Shown here in pieces: positions 55,702-64,000 of a stretch of DNA of 64,000 nt; positions within the stretch are counted from its first letter, which is position 1; every line of letters begins with the position of its first letter. Position numbers and translations under genes: made by a program. The DNA is from Roseibium sp. HPY-6 (lineage in GTDB: Bacteria > Pseudomonadota > Alphaproteobacteria > Rhizobiales > Stappiaceae), in the NCBI RefSeq assembly GCF_040530035.1, contig NZ_JBEWCD010000002.1:2587793-2651792 (forward strand), given 5' to 3'. The notes under the pieces were generated by a model. That model did no database searches and had not been told where the DNA came from. It worked only from the letters and a program-made list of their open reading frames with translations.

Positions 55702-56280
55702 TCATTTTCCCGGAACCGGGTCGTTGGCGGTCTTGATCAGCTTTTCCAGGAGCGTTGAGAGCTGGGCCTGTTCGTCTTCGGTCAGCCCGTTGACCGCCTT
55801 TTGCTGTGTCTCAACGTAATCCGGGATCATGTCCTTGACCAGCTTGAGGCCTTTGGGTGTGACGCAGACAGTCAGCGCGCGCCGATCCTCTGGGTGCGGA
55901 CATCGCTCCACGAGCCCGGCTCTTTCCAGTTTGTCCACCCGCGCCGTCATACCGCCCGAACTCATCATGGTTGACCTGTAAAGTTCGGTCGGCGTGAGCT
56001 TGTAGGGAGCGCCGGACCTGACAAGCGTCGCCAGGACGTCGAACTCACCAAGTTTCAAACCGATGTCCGCGTAGGCCGGAACCAGGTAGTCCCGGTTCAT
56101 CAGTTGCGCCGCTTCATTGAGGCGTCCGAGCAGAACCATCGGCTGCAGCTTGTCGGCAACTTCAGGCACTTCCTTCTGCCACTGCAGGCTAGCCCGTTCC
56201 GCACGATCCATCATCAGGTCTGCCGGGTCACCGAAAAGGTGTTTGGAACCGTCTGGCGCCCTTTTTGAGGCTTTGGTCAT
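55702..56280 (-). CDS. MarR-family transcriptional regulator
   Basis: A 192-residue winged-helix protein. An N-terminal extension of about 50 residues is followed by the MarR domain: LKLGEFDVLATLVRSGAPYKLTPTELYRSTMMSSGGMTARVDKLERAGLVERCPHPEDRRALTV is the recognition helix plus wing (the DxR wing motif is present). It is divergent from a DMT exporter gene, with a perfect palindromic site between them. It is expected to repress the exporter until a ligand binds. Confidence 0.9.
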   Translation of the reverse strand: MTKASKRAPDGSKHLFGDPADLMMDRAERASLQWQKEVPEVADKLQPMVLLGRLNEAAQLMNRDYLVPAYADIGLKLGEFDVLATLVRSGAPYKLTPTELYRSTMMSSGGMTARVDKLERAGLVERCPHPEDRRALTVCVTPKGLKLVKDMIPDYVETQQKAVNGLTEDEQAQLSTLLEKLIKTANDPVPGK

Positions 56281-56437
56281 TTCTCAATCTCCAGGTTCCC
56301 ACAAAGGGTATTTGCCGATCGGGCAAAGTTCAGCCGACAAGAGCGGGAAACGCGTGTGTCTCCATGCAGTTTGGTGCCTCGAAAGTTTCACTTTCGGCAA
56401 CGCAGTGTCAATGAGTATCAAGAATCTTTAAATTAAG

Positions 56438-56455
56438 TATCTTGATATCAAGATA
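56438..56455. promoter_or_regulatory. MarR operator between the MarR and DMT genes
   Basis: Perfect 18-bp palindrome TATCTTGATATCAAGATA, 66 bp before the DMT start. A half-site TATCAAGA at 56416-56423 lies upstream. The length, symmetry and position are standard for MarR dimers. Confidence 0.8.
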
Positions 56456-56521
56456 AAAATCTTTATCTATGATGCTGAATTTGGCAGATGGTTTGCCAAG
56501 CCGCTTGAGGGAAAAGGTCCA

Positions 56522-57523
56522 ATGACAGTCATGGCAAGACAGAAGTCGCAGGCAGAGCAGGAGCAAAGCGGAAAGCAGCAGGCTAAGCCAGAAGGCAATC
56601 GGAACCTGCTTGAAATTCCTTTGGTGCTGTTGCTGATCGTGGGTGCTTTTCTCGGCATTTCGACCTTGTTCGCAAAGGCTGCGCCGGAAATTGGCTGGCA
56701 TCCTGTCGCGCTCCTGCAATGGTCGATACTCGGCGGAGCTATTGGGCTGTTCACCGCAACCAGATTGGCGGGTACAAAGTCCAGACGCAGTCAGAGCAGA
56801 CAGGACAAAGCGCCGCTTAGGCAATTGCTCGTCTATGTCTTCATAACCGGCATCTTGTTCATATTGCCCAACATGATCGCAGTCGCCGCAGCGCCAAAGG
56901 CGGGTGCCGGTTTTGTCGCGCTTTGCTACGCGTTTCCGCTTGTCCTGACCTACGCGTTTGCAGTCCTCTTACGTCTGCAACGCTTCCAGGTTCTTATGGC
57001 TGGTGGCGTTTTGTCAGGCGTTGCCGGTGGTGTCCTTCTCGCCATTTCGGGCGCGCAACTTTCCGCCGAAGCCTCTTTCTGGTCGGCACTTGCGCTATCA
57101 ATCCCGTTTTTCCTTGCCGCAGGGAACATCTACCGGACGCTTAAATGGCCGGACGGGGCCAAACCTGTAGATCTGGCTCTTGGAATGATGGCGATCGGAT
57201 TTGTTGCTCTGGCCGTCTTTACCGCCACCTGGGGCATCCCGATCATTCCAACGGCATGGACCGGAGAAGCTGTCACGCTGCTGGCAGCTCAAACGGCGAT
57301 TTTCGCGCTGCAATACGGTCTTTACTTCCGGCTCCAGCAAACGGCGGGTCCCGTCTATCTCAGCCAGATAGGATCGGTTGCCGCCGTGGTCGGGCTCGTC
57401 CTGGGCTACTTCGTCTTCAACGAAGTTCCAAACGCCGCGAAAATAGCCGCGGTTGCCTTTGTCGGCATCGGTATCGTTCTGGTTACCATCGGACAGCGTC
57501 GTCTCTTGAGTGCGAAGGCTTGA
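56522..57523 (+). CDS. DMT-superfamily (EamA) transporter
   Basis: 333 residues. A polar N-terminal tail of about 28 residues precedes ten predicted helices arranged as two EamA repeats. The second repeat ends QIGSVAAVVGLVLGYFVFNEVPNAAKIAAVAFVGIGIVLV, a typical EamA closing pair. It is probably an exporter of metabolites or drugs; the substrate is unknown. AAAAGGTCC precedes the ATG. It is likely controlled by the divergent MarR protein. It ends 4 nt from the convergent kinase gene. Confidence 0.87.
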   Translation: MTVMARQKSQAEQEQSGKQQAKPEGNRNLLEIPLVLLLIVGAFLGISTLFAKAAPEIGWHPVALLQWSILGGAIGLFTATRLAGTKSRRSQSRQDKAPLRQLLVYVFITGILFILPNMIAVAAAPKAGAGFVALCYAFPLVLTYAFAVLLRLQRFQVLMAGGVLSGVAGGVLLAISGAQLSAEASFWSALALSIPFFLAAGNIYRTLKWPDGAKPVDLALGMMAIGFVALAVFTATWGIPIIPTAWTGEAVTLLAAQTAIFALQYGLYFRLQQTAGPVYLSQIGSVAAVVGLVLGYFVFNEVPNAAKIAAVAFVGIGIVLVTIGQRRLLSAKA

Positions 57524-57527
57524 GAGG

Positions 57528-58421
57528 TCAGTTCCAGAGCCAGGCAGCGCCGCGGACACCGGAGCTGTCTCCATGAACTGCCCTGCGGATTGGCGTATCG
57601 AACGTGTCGGAAAAGATGTAGGGCGCCATCGCGGGAGGCAGGTCCTGGTAGAGCTCGTCAATATTGGACATGCCGCCGCCGAGAACGAAAACATCCGGAT
57701 CAAGCAGGTTGGCCGACATGGCAAGAGAGCGGGCGAGGCGGCTAACATAGCGCGCGTAGATCTCGCTCGCGACGGGATCACCTGACCGCTTTAGGGCCAT
57801 AATTTCATGACCTTTCAGCAAATTGCCGGTCTTTTCCTTGTAGTCGAGCTGAAAACCGGTACCCGAACACCAGCGATCGATGACCCCCTTGTGACCGATC
57901 CAACTGTCGGGGCCCGGAAATTCATCAGATTTCAACCACGGCACAGTGATTGCGCCCCATTCACCGCCAATCCCGTTGGCGCCAAGATGGGCCTTGGCGT
58001 CAATAGCGATGCCGGAACCGCTGCCCGTCCCGATGATGATCGCATGTACCACGTGAGCGCCAGCACCTGCACCGTCGGTCGCCTCGGAGACGGCAAGACA
58101 ATTTGCATCGTTTTGAATGCGCACAGGGCGCCCAAGAACCGACTCAAGATCCTTGTCGAGCGGCTTTCCGTTCATCCATGTCGAGTTTGCGTTTTTGACC
58201 AGTCCGGACTTGGGCGACAACGAGCCCGGAATACCGAGACCAAGCGTACCTGTTTCGCCTGTCGCCGTTTCGGCAGCGCCAACCAGAAACTTGACGGCCT
58301 GAAGACAGCCGACATAGTCGTCGCGCGGCGTATCGACCCGCTGGCGGAACATCTCAGCTCCATCCTGCGACAAGGCAATGATCTCGATTTTGGTTCCGCC
58401 CCAGTCAATACCCAAGCGCAT
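57528..58421 (-). CDS. ROK-family sugar kinase, fructokinase-like, zinc motif absent
   Basis: A 297-residue ROK-fold kinase. The ATP phosphate loop is GIDWGGTKIEIIAL, the catalytic Asp lies in VRIQNDANCLAVSEA, and the second ATP motif is IGTGSGSGIAID. The region GGEWGAITVPW followed by SGTGFQLDYK matches bacterial Mak-type fructokinases. However, the intervening CxCGxxGCxE zinc cluster is replaced by SWIGHKGVID, with no cysteines. The start is at 58421, one base after the aldolase stop, so the pair is co-transcribed. It may phosphorylate a ketose that the aldolase then cleaves. Confidence 0.85.
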   Translation of the reverse strand: MRLGIDWGGTKIEIIALSQDGAEMFRQRVDTPRDDYVGCLQAVKFLVGAAETATGETGTLGLGIPGSLSPKSGLVKNANSTWMNGKPLDKDLESVLGRPVRIQNDANCLAVSEATDGAGAGAHVVHAIIIGTGSGSGIAIDAKAHLGANGIGGEWGAITVPWLKSDEFPGPDSWIGHKGVIDRWCSGTGFQLDYKEKTGNLLKGHEIMALKRSGDPVASEIYARYVSRLARSLAMSANLLDPDVFVLGGGMSNIDELYQDLPPAMAPYIFSDTFDTPIRRAVHGDSSGVRGAAWLWN

Positions 58422-58422
58422 G

Positions 58423-59139
58423 TCAGTCCAACCTTTTCGGCAGTTCGAAGGCCGCGTGCTGTCCCTTGGACAGTTCACCGGTCTGTTTGCCGTAGCTTTT
58501 GAATTTTACCAGAATGTCGGCCATCTCCTGCGCGTCCAAAGTCGCGGGCTCGCCGAGAACCAGAGCAGAAAGATACTGGTCTGCAAGGTCCTCGAGGCCC
58601 TCGGCCAGCGCCAGTGCCTTTTTCAGGTTCGGCCCTCCGGCAATCTGACCGTGATTGGCCAGAAGACAGGCGTTGCGCTCGCCGAGCGCAGTGATCATGG
58701 CTTCTGACAGAGCACGCGTACCGAAGCTTTCATAATCCGAGCACTCGACACGATCGCCACCGGCCATTGCAATCATGTAGTGGAATGCCGGGATACCCCG
58801 CCGATGGCAGGACAGTGCTGTTGCCCTGGGGCTGTGGCAATGAACAACCGCGCCGCATTTCGGTTTGGCAAGATAGAAATCCAGATGCATGCGCCACTCG
58901 GAAGACGGCAGGATATCTCCGCGATAACGGCCTTTCAGGTCCAGCGCGACGATCATGTCTTCGCTCAGCTCTTCATAAGGGGTCCCTGAAGGCGTTATCA
59001 AAAATCCGGATTTCACGCGCGCACTGACGTTGCCCGACGTTCCTTTTGTCAGGCCGAGACGGGGGAGGGATCGCGCCGTTTCGATGATCTCGCGGCGCAG
59101 TTTCTTGCTGTCGCCCGGGAAAGAAGACTTTTTCGGCAT
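58423..59139 (-). CDS. Class II aldolase/adducin family protein
   Basis: A 238-residue zinc aldolase-like protein of the FucA group. It has the phosphate-binding GLTKGTSGNVSAR and SGTPYEELSEDM, the catalytic acid region SSEWRMHLDFYLAKP, zinc ligands in VVHCHSPRATALS and the third His in LLANHGQIAGG. It would split a ketose-1-phosphate to dihydroxyacetone phosphate plus an aldehyde. It uses the ATG at 59139; a GTG one codon earlier is possible. It overlaps in transcription with the downstream ROK kinase, suggesting a small sugar catabolic unit. Confidence 0.88.
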   Translation of the reverse strand: MPKKSSFPGDSKKLRREIIETARSLPRLGLTKGTSGNVSARVKSGFLITPSGTPYEELSEDMIVALDLKGRYRGDILPSSEWRMHLDFYLAKPKCGAVVHCHSPRATALSCHRRGIPAFHYMIAMAGGDRVECSDYESFGTRALSEAMITALGERNACLLANHGQIAGGPNLKKALALAEGLEDLADQYLSALVLGEPATLDAQEMADILVKFKSYGKQTGELSKGQHAAFELPKRLD

Positions 59140-59368
59140 CACGGTTCTCTCAGTGAATAAGGCAAGAGACGCCGGAACGTCCTCAGATCGGGCACCTTAT
59201 TGGCAGAGAACGGAACGTAATTGCAAGTGCCTGGCATCCGAAACCGCGCGAAACCTGCGGTAGGGGATTGGAGTGGCTTGCGATGAACATCGACACGAAA
59301 GCGCGGGGAAGCGGACTGTTCCGGCTTTCCCGCGCAAGGTGTTGATTGGGCACGTGCGTCCTGGCGCT

Positions 59369-60304
59369 TTACGGTCCGGGACGGTCTGGCAGGGGTATGA
59401 ACTCTTCCGCGTCACCCGGGACCGTGTCGAAACGGCCGAGTTTCCAGTCTTCCTTGGCCTGTTCAATGCGTTCCTTGGAAGACGAGACGAAATTCCACCA
59501 GATATACCTGTCACCGTCCATCGGTTCGCCGCCCAGAACCACAAAGCGGGCCGGTTCCGGAGAATTGTTTTCAACAACGAGATTGTCACCGGGTTTGAAC
59601 ACGAGCAGCTGCGCCGGATCGAACGTCTGTCCGGCGATGGTGATCTGCCCGGAAACGGTGTAGAGCCCGCGCTCTTCCCATCCTGCGTCAAGCGGCACCT
59701 TCGCGCCCGGTTCCAGGGCTATGTCGGCGTAGAACATGTCCGATGCGGTTTTGACCGGAGCCGTGTGACCATAAAGGCTGCCGGCGATCAGCTTGACCGA
59801 AGCGCCATTGTCGGCAAACTCCGGCTGCTCCGCCGTCCCGTGGTGCTGAAAGGTCGGATCGCCTTCCTCAAGATGTTTTGGCAGGGCGACCCAGCTTTGC
59901 AGTCCGAACAAGGGGCGCTTTGCCTGCAGGCGTTCGGGCCTTTCTCGCTCGGAATGAACGATGCCTTTGCCGGCGCTCATCCAGTTGAGCGCACCCGGTG
60001 CGATCGCGATTTCCGTTCCAAGGCTGTCGCGGTGGTACATCTCGCCTTCGAAAAGATAGGTGACGGTCGCCAATCCGATATGCGGGTGAGGGCGCACGTC
60101 AATGCCGCCGCCGACCAGAAGCTCAGCGGGCCCCATCTGGTCGAAGAATATGAAGGGGCCGACCATGCGTCGCTTCGCGGACGGCAACGCACGGCGCACT
60201 GAAAAACCGCCGAGGTCGGAGGTGCGCGGAACGATGATTGTATCGATGGGATCGCAGCTTGCTGCGTCGCCAGGTACTGGGTCAGGACTGTTCAACCAGC
60301 TCAT
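59369..60304 (-). CDS. Pirin-family protein
   Basis: A 311-residue bicupin. The N-terminal cupin carries the metal-binding HPHIGLATVTYLFEG and the later SAGKGIVHSE, both complete. The C-terminal cupin has PGDNLVVENNSPEPARFVVLGGEP and looks degenerate. Bacterial pirins can act as quercetinases or as binding partners of metabolic enzymes. AGGAGAGGCCC precedes the ATG. It is monocistronic; the 229 bp after its stop holds nothing evident. Confidence 0.92.
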   Translation of the reverse strand: MSWLNSPDPVPGDAASCDPIDTIIVPRTSDLGGFSVRRALPSAKRRMVGPFIFFDQMGPAELLVGGGIDVRPHPHIGLATVTYLFEGEMYHRDSLGTEIAIAPGALNWMSAGKGIVHSERERPERLQAKRPLFGLQSWVALPKHLEEGDPTFQHHGTAEQPEFADNGASVKLIAGSLYGHTAPVKTASDMFYADIALEPGAKVPLDAGWEERGLYTVSGQITIAGQTFDPAQLLVFKPGDNLVVENNSPEPARFVVLGGEPMDGDRYIWWNFVSSSKERIEQAKEDWKLGRFDTVPGDAEEFIPLPDRPGP

Positions 60305-60451
60305 GGGCCTCTCCTTGCCTCAAAACGCGTGTCTGGTCCCCTAGATAGGGCCGGCACTGCGAAAGTGTCCATTGAACAGTCCGTTTCCATCTTCCCAGGC
60401 AATCGGGAGCGTGTATAACGGCGACCCCGCAAGCTCTTACGAGGTGCTCCC

Positions 60452-60976
60452 ATGAAACGCGTGATGATCGTTGGCGGTCCAGGTTCTGGAAAAAGCACGC
60501 TTGCCACGCGCTTGGGAGAAGTTACGGGGCTTCCGGTTTATCACATGGACCAGATTCATTGGTGCTCAGGCTGGGTTGAAAGAGCACGTGAAGAAAAGAG
60601 CCGGATGACCCACGAGGTCCACATGAAGGACGAATGGATCTTCGAGGGCGGGCATTCAGCCACCTATGCAGAGCGCGTCGCGCGGGCCGATACATTCATT
60701 TGGCTGGATGTCCCTGTCTGGCTGAGGATATTTCGGGTCTTGAAACGCTCGGCCATGCACCACGGACAGACCCGGCCTGATCTGGCTGAGGGTTGCCCGG
60801 AACAGTTCAACTGGCAAACGGTTGAGTTCTTGAGTTTTATCTGGCGCACCCGCCACACCGCACGTGCCAAGCTTGTTGCGATTTATGAGGCGCCCCACGA
60901 ACGCCTGAAGGTCGTCAGATTGAGGACGAAGACGGAATACAATGCGTTTTTAGAAGCGGTTCAAAACGGGACCTGA
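60452..60976 (+). CDS. P-loop NTPase, adenylate-kinase/FlaR-like
   Basis: A 174-residue small kinase-like protein. The Walker A is VGGPGSGKSTLATRLG at the N-terminus. HMDQIHWCSGWV, then EWIFEGGHSATYAERVARAD and WLDVPVWLRIFRVLKRS follow the pattern of DNA topology modulation protein FlaR and related nucleotide kinases. A lid with Arg residues (RTRHTARAKLV) is present. The substrate is unknown. GAGGTGCTCCC precedes the ATG. It lies 40 nt before the ThiE-like gene on the same strand. Confidence 0.85.
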   Translation: MKRVMIVGGPGSGKSTLATRLGEVTGLPVYHMDQIHWCSGWVERAREEKSRMTHEVHMKDEWIFEGGHSATYAERVARADTFIWLDVPVWLRIFRVLKRSAMHHGQTRPDLAEGCPEQFNWQTVEFLSFIWRTRHTARAKLVAIYEAPHERLKVVRLRTKTEYNAFLEAVQNGT

Positions 60977-61016
60977 TATCGAGAAGTCAAATCATGAGGT
61001 CAAAGAAGGCGCAGGA

Positions 61017-61625
61017 ATGAAACTCGATCCTTTCTATCCACTGGTCGACAGCGCCGAATGGGTTGGCCGTCTGGTGCCCTCGGGCGTCAAATTGCTTCAG
61101 CTGCGCATCAAGGACATGCCCGAACCAGAGCTTCGCAACGAGATATCAGCCTCCAAGGCTATTTGCGACCGGTACGGGTGTCAGCTCATCGTCAACGACC
61201 ACTGGAAATTGGCAATAGAAACGGAGTGCGATTTTCTTCATCTAGGCCAGGAAGACCTTGCAGATGCCGATCTGGAAGCAATCCGACGGGCGGGCTTGCG
61301 TTTGGGCGTTTCCACACACGACGGAGATGAACTCGACACGGCGCTTTCGGTCGACCCCGACTATATCGCTCTGGGACCTGTTTTTCCGACCCGTTCGAAA
61401 TCTCTGACGTGGGCTCCTCAAGGTCTTGAGAAAATTGGCGGCTGGAAGCGTCAGATTGGTGACCTGCCGCTTGTGGCGATCGGGGGCATTACGCTGGAAC
61501 GGAGCAGGGACGTCCTGCAAAGCGGTGCCGACAGCATTGCCGTGATCAGTGACGTGACAGGCCATAAAGACCCTGAGCGGCGAGCCGCTGACTGGATAAA
61601 AGCAACGCAAGACTGGCGACGGTAA
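61017..61625 (+). CDS. Thiamine-phosphate synthase-like protein (ThiE/TenI family)
   Basis: A 202-residue TIM barrel. It has KLLQLRIKDMPEPEL, QLIVNDHWKLAIE, FLHLGQEDLADADL, YIALGPVFPTRSK and LVAIGGITLERSRDVLQSGADSIAVISD, all ThiE hallmarks, including the pyrophosphate-binding Gly loops. It joins HMP-PP and a thiazole phosphate to give thiamine phosphate, or belongs to the TenI branch. GCAGGA precedes the ATG. No other thiamine gene is nearby. It is convergent with the LysR gene, 8 nt apart. Confidence 0.86.
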   Translation: MKLDPFYPLVDSAEWVGRLVPSGVKLLQLRIKDMPEPELRNEISASKAICDRYGCQLIVNDHWKLAIETECDFLHLGQEDLADADLEAIRRAGLRLGVSTHDGDELDTALSVDPDYIALGPVFPTRSKSLTWAPQGLEKIGGWKRQIGDLPLVAIGGITLERSRDVLQSGADSIAVISDVTGHKDPERRAADWIKATQDWRR

Positions 61626-61633
61626 TCCACGAA

Positions 61634-62515
61634 CTAGGCAAACATGACTTTATCGCGTGCGACCTGATCGCGCAGGAAGTTTTGAACGGCGGCGACATGA
61701 CGAAGCGGACGTGAGCTTTCGTGCGTCACCATCCAATACGACCGATGGAGTTTTAAAACTGGCAAAACAGCAACGAAATCATTATCTTCGCGCGCGATAA
61801 AATCGTGCAGGATGCCAATGCCCGCGCCACCACGGACAGCCTCAGTCTGGCCCAGGGCGGAGGCAATCTCGAAACGCGCCGTCCAGTCCTTGGTGAACTC
61901 GGTTCCATAGTTGAGCTGCGGCGAATAAAGCAGATCCTCCACATAGCCGATAAGATCGTGCGCGCTAAGATCGGTTGCGGAAGTTGGGGTGCCGCGTTCC
62001 TGCAAATAGGCCCTGGAGGCATAAAGGCCGAGTGCGTAATCCACCAGCTTTCCGGCAACCAAACGTCCGGTTTCCGGACGGTCGATGGTAACTGCAATAT
62101 CGGCCTCGCGGCGTGACAGGGAGAATGACCGCGCCACAGGAACAAGCTGCACGGTCAAGCCCGGATGCTTGTCGGTCAGCTTGCCGAGCCTTGGCGCAAG
62201 ATAAGCTACGCCAAACCCGTCAGGTGCGCCTATGCGCACCGTTCCGGCAATTTCAGGCGTGTCTCCTCCCAGATCCGCTTCCGCCGCGACGGCTTCGGCT
62301 TCCATCCGCTCTGCGCGCTCGAAGAAACGGCTTCCGGCGTCTGTCAGCACGCATCCGGATGTTGACCGATCGAAGAGACGGGTCCCAAGGCTGTCCTCAA
62401 GAGAAGTCAGGCGTCTGGCAACGGTTGCGTGATTGACACCCAACCTCTTTGCAGCTGCAAGGATTTGGCCCGTGCGGGCAATCGAAAGGAAAATTCGAAT
62501 GTCGTCCCAGTTCAT
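61634..62515 (-). CDS. LysR-family transcriptional regulator, divergent from mmsA
   Basis: A 293-residue LTTR. The HTH lies in residues 3-60 (DIRIFLSIARTGQILAAAKRLGVNHATVARRLTSLEDSLGTRLFDR), then an effector domain of the GcvA/AmpR-like branch (IAGTVRIGAPDGFGVAYLAPRL). AGGAAGCGCG precedes the ATG. The divergent arrangement with mmsA and an inverted repeat between them suggest it controls that dehydrogenase. Confidence 0.9.
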   Translation of the reverse strand: MNWDDIRIFLSIARTGQILAAAKRLGVNHATVARRLTSLEDSLGTRLFDRSTSGCVLTDAGSRFFERAERMEAEAVAAEADLGGDTPEIAGTVRIGAPDGFGVAYLAPRLGKLTDKHPGLTVQLVPVARSFSLSRREADIAVTIDRPETGRLVAGKLVDYALGLYASRAYLQERGTPTSATDLSAHDLIGYVEDLLYSPQLNYGTEFTKDWTARFEIASALGQTEAVRGGAGIGILHDFIAREDNDFVAVLPVLKLHRSYWMVTHESSRPLRHVAAVQNFLRDQVARDKVMFA

Positions 62516-62820
62516 CGCGCTTCCTGGCTATTTCCTTCCGAAAGGATATTCCTCGCAAGTTTCTCTCTCGAGACGCTTCAGCCGCTCGGAACTTTAAAAG
62601 TAGAACCGGCCCGTCGTCCGATCCCTTTCGCATCAGAGATGACAAGCGCCGAAACGTCTGCGAAGCTCAGGCAGACACATGACATAACTTCAAAAAATGC
62701 ACAACAGATCCGGAAATCTGGATCTTGTATGCAACAAAAATAAAAGCGACAAAGATGCAGACATAAAATGGAACGCTGCCGCGTTTTCGGCGGTTCCCGG
62801 GCTTGATGGGAGAAACGCAG
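62516..62820. promoter_or_regulatory. Divergent lysR-mmsA regulatory region with an inverted repeat
   Basis: The 305-bp intergenic stretch contains AGATCC-N8-GGATCT at 62706-62725, a dyad of the kind bound by LysR proteins. It lies 96 bp before the mmsA start and 191 bp from the LysR start. No other feature is evident. Confidence 0.5.
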
Positions 62821-64000
62821 ATGCAAATGATCGGTCACTTTGTTGATGGAAAGCACGTCGAGGGTACGTCTGGCCGCTTTGCCGACGTTTACAACCCTGC
62901 GACCGGAGAGGTTCAGGCACAAGTCGCGCTCGCGAGCCAGGCGGAAATTGATGCTGCCGTCGCAAATGCAGCTGCCGCGCAGGTCGGATGGGCCGCCACC
63001 AACCCGCAGCGCCGCGCTCGTGTGATGATGAAATTCGTCGACCTCCTGAACCGTGATATGGACAAGCTCGCCGAAGCATTGTCGCGAGAGCACGGCAAGA
63101 CCCTGCCGGATGCCAAAGGCGACGTCATCAGAGGACTTGAGGTCGCGGAATTCTGCATCGGCGCGCCACATCTTCTGAAAGGCGAATTCACCGAAGGAGC
63201 GGGTCCGGGCATCGACATGTACTCCATGCGTCAGCCACTTGGCGTCGTTGCGGGCATCACGCCGTTCAACTTCCCGGCAATGATCCCGATGTGGAAATTC
63301 TGTCCGGCGATTGCGTGCGGCAATGCGTTTATCCTGAAACCGTCCGAACGCGATCCCTCCGTGCCGATCATGCTTGCGGAGCTGATGATGGAAGCAGGTC
63401 TTCCCGCTGGCGTTCTGAACGTCGTTAATGGCGACAAGAGCGCTGTTGATGCCATCTGCGATGACGAGACCATCCAGGCTGTCGGCTTTGTCGGATCAAC
63501 ACCGATCGCGCAGTATGTCTATTCCCGCGCAACGGCGGCTGGCAAACGTGCCCAGTGCTTCGGTGGCGCGAAAAACCACATGATCATTATGCCGGATGCC
63601 GATCTGGATCAGGCCGCTGACGCGCTAGTCGGGGCGGGTTACGGTGCCGCGGGTGAACGTTGCATGGCGGTTTCCGTCGCCGTCCCGGTCGGCGAAACCA
63701 CGGCAAACGCGTTGATCGAAAAGCTGGCACCGAAAGTCGAAGCTTTGAAGATCGGTCCGTATACGGCCGGCGACGATGTTGATTTCGGACCGCTTGTGAC
63801 CAAGGAAGCCCTTGGCCGGGTGAGAGGTCTCGTCGACCAGGGCGTCAAGGAAGGGGCCAGGCTTGTCGTCGACGGGCGGGACTTTTCCATGCAGGGTTAT
63901 GAGGACGGCTTTTTCATGGGCGGCTGTCTTTTCGACAACGTCACCAAGGACATGGATATCTACAAAACCGAGATCTTTGGCCCTGTTTTGTCGGTCGTTC
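62821..64000 (+). CDS. mmsA: Methylmalonate-semialdehyde dehydrogenase (CoA-acylating), 3' end outside the window
   Basis: 393 residues of an aldehyde dehydrogenase are visible. It has HFVDGKHVEGTSGRFADVYNPATGEV at the start, VVAGITPFNFPAMIPMWKF (NAD-binding, MmsA style), KPSERDPSVP, VGFVGSTPIAQYVYSRA and the catalytic Cys in GAAGERCMAVS. The final readable part is DIYKTEIFGPVLSVV. The wording of these motifs is that of MmsA/IolA, which turns methylmalonate or malonate semialdehyde into propionyl- or acetyl-CoA in valine and inositol breakdown. GGGAGA precedes the ATG at 62821. The C-terminal fifth is missing. Confidence 0.92.
   Translation, partial: MQMIGHFVDGKHVEGTSGRFADVYNPATGEVQAQVALASQAEIDAAVANAAAAQVGWAATNPQRRARVMMKFVDLLNRDMDKLAEALSREHGKTLPDAKGDVIRGLEVAEFCIGAPHLLKGEFTEGAGPGIDMYSMRQPLGVVAGITPFNFPAMIPMWKFCPAIACGNAFILKPSERDPSVPIMLAELMMEAGLPAGVLNVVNGDKSAVDAICDDETIQAVGFVGSTPIAQYVYSRATAAGKRAQCFGGAKNHMIIMPDADLDQAADALVGAGYGAAGERCMAVSVAVPVGETTANALIEKLAPKVEALKIGPYTAGDDVDFGPLVTKEALGRVRGLVDQGVKEGARLVVDGRDFSMQGYEDGFFMGGCLFDNVTKDMDIYKTEIFGPVLSVV

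Noticed and set aside
1..64000. CRISPR arrays, insertion sequences, integrase or prophage genes, tRNA and rRNA genes
   Set aside because: No regularly spaced repeats, transposase or integrase motifs, or RNA gene signatures were found on reading both strands.

Overview
The window looks like chromosomal DNA of an alphaproteobacterium of the order Hyphomicrobiales (Rhizobiales), most likely a Stappia/Labrenzia/Roseibium-type marine member. The grounds are the fused trpE(G) gene with a Trp-rich leader, an EipB (DUF1849) envelope protein, DivK next to DUF3572 and an ornamented DinB, a PyrB plus non-catalytic dihydroorotase pair, and the chain plsY-dprA-topA-rnr. Order-level placement is well supported; the family is a guess from overall protein character. 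No rRNA, tRNA, CRISPR array, insertion sequence or prophage was seen. Both window edges cut a gene.

Region 1 (1-15,500). The window opens with the C-terminal part of a membrane EAL phosphodiesterase. A TetR-regulated RND efflux operon with a doubled operator follows. Next come two tiny genes on the minus strand, an OxyR-like LysR regulator with an OxyR-type box but no redox cysteines, a PLP sulfur-amino-acid enzyme, an ABM monooxygenase and a double GNAT protein. A RidA / glycerophosphodiesterase / COG3146 acyltransferase operon, eipB and an orphan phosphotransferase close this part.

Region 2 (15,500-32,000). This is mostly a minus-strand block of core functions: ruvX, pyrB, pyrC', DUF3108, plsY, dprA, topA, rnr, DUF983, NUDIX, RidA, rpmG, and further on DUF3572, HAD and dinB. 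Several neighbours overlap by 4 nt. divK runs on the plus strand in the middle. The usual divK-pleD-rpmG order is broken: where pleD is expected there is a 0.5 kb gap with a plus-strand promoter and strong hairpins, a candidate small RNA.

Region 3 (32,000-48,100). Contents are a UPF0173 hydrolase with a cupin lipoprotein-like partner, an unusual methyltransferase, an envelope cluster (MltB-type transglycosylase, Gly-rich secreted protein, membrane-anchored SH3b protein), an orphan periplasmic binding protein, a NemR/NemA-like TetR plus Old Yellow Enzyme pair with two matching perfect palindromes, a sugar porter, ilvD, a membrane hydrolase, a degenerate caspase-like secreted protein and a TerB-like protein.

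Region 4 (48,100-64,000). trpE(G) is preceded by a complete attenuator with a leader peptide carrying three Trp codons, apparently translated without a 5' leader. Then come sthA, an 8-oxoguanine deaminase with its own palindrome, a periplasmic FKBP-rhodanese fusion, an M23 endopeptidase-like protein, a MarR/DMT divergent pair with an 18-bp perfect operator, a class II aldolase plus ROK kinase operon, pirin, a P-loop kinase, a ThiE-like protein, a LysR regulator and mmsA, which is cut by the window end.
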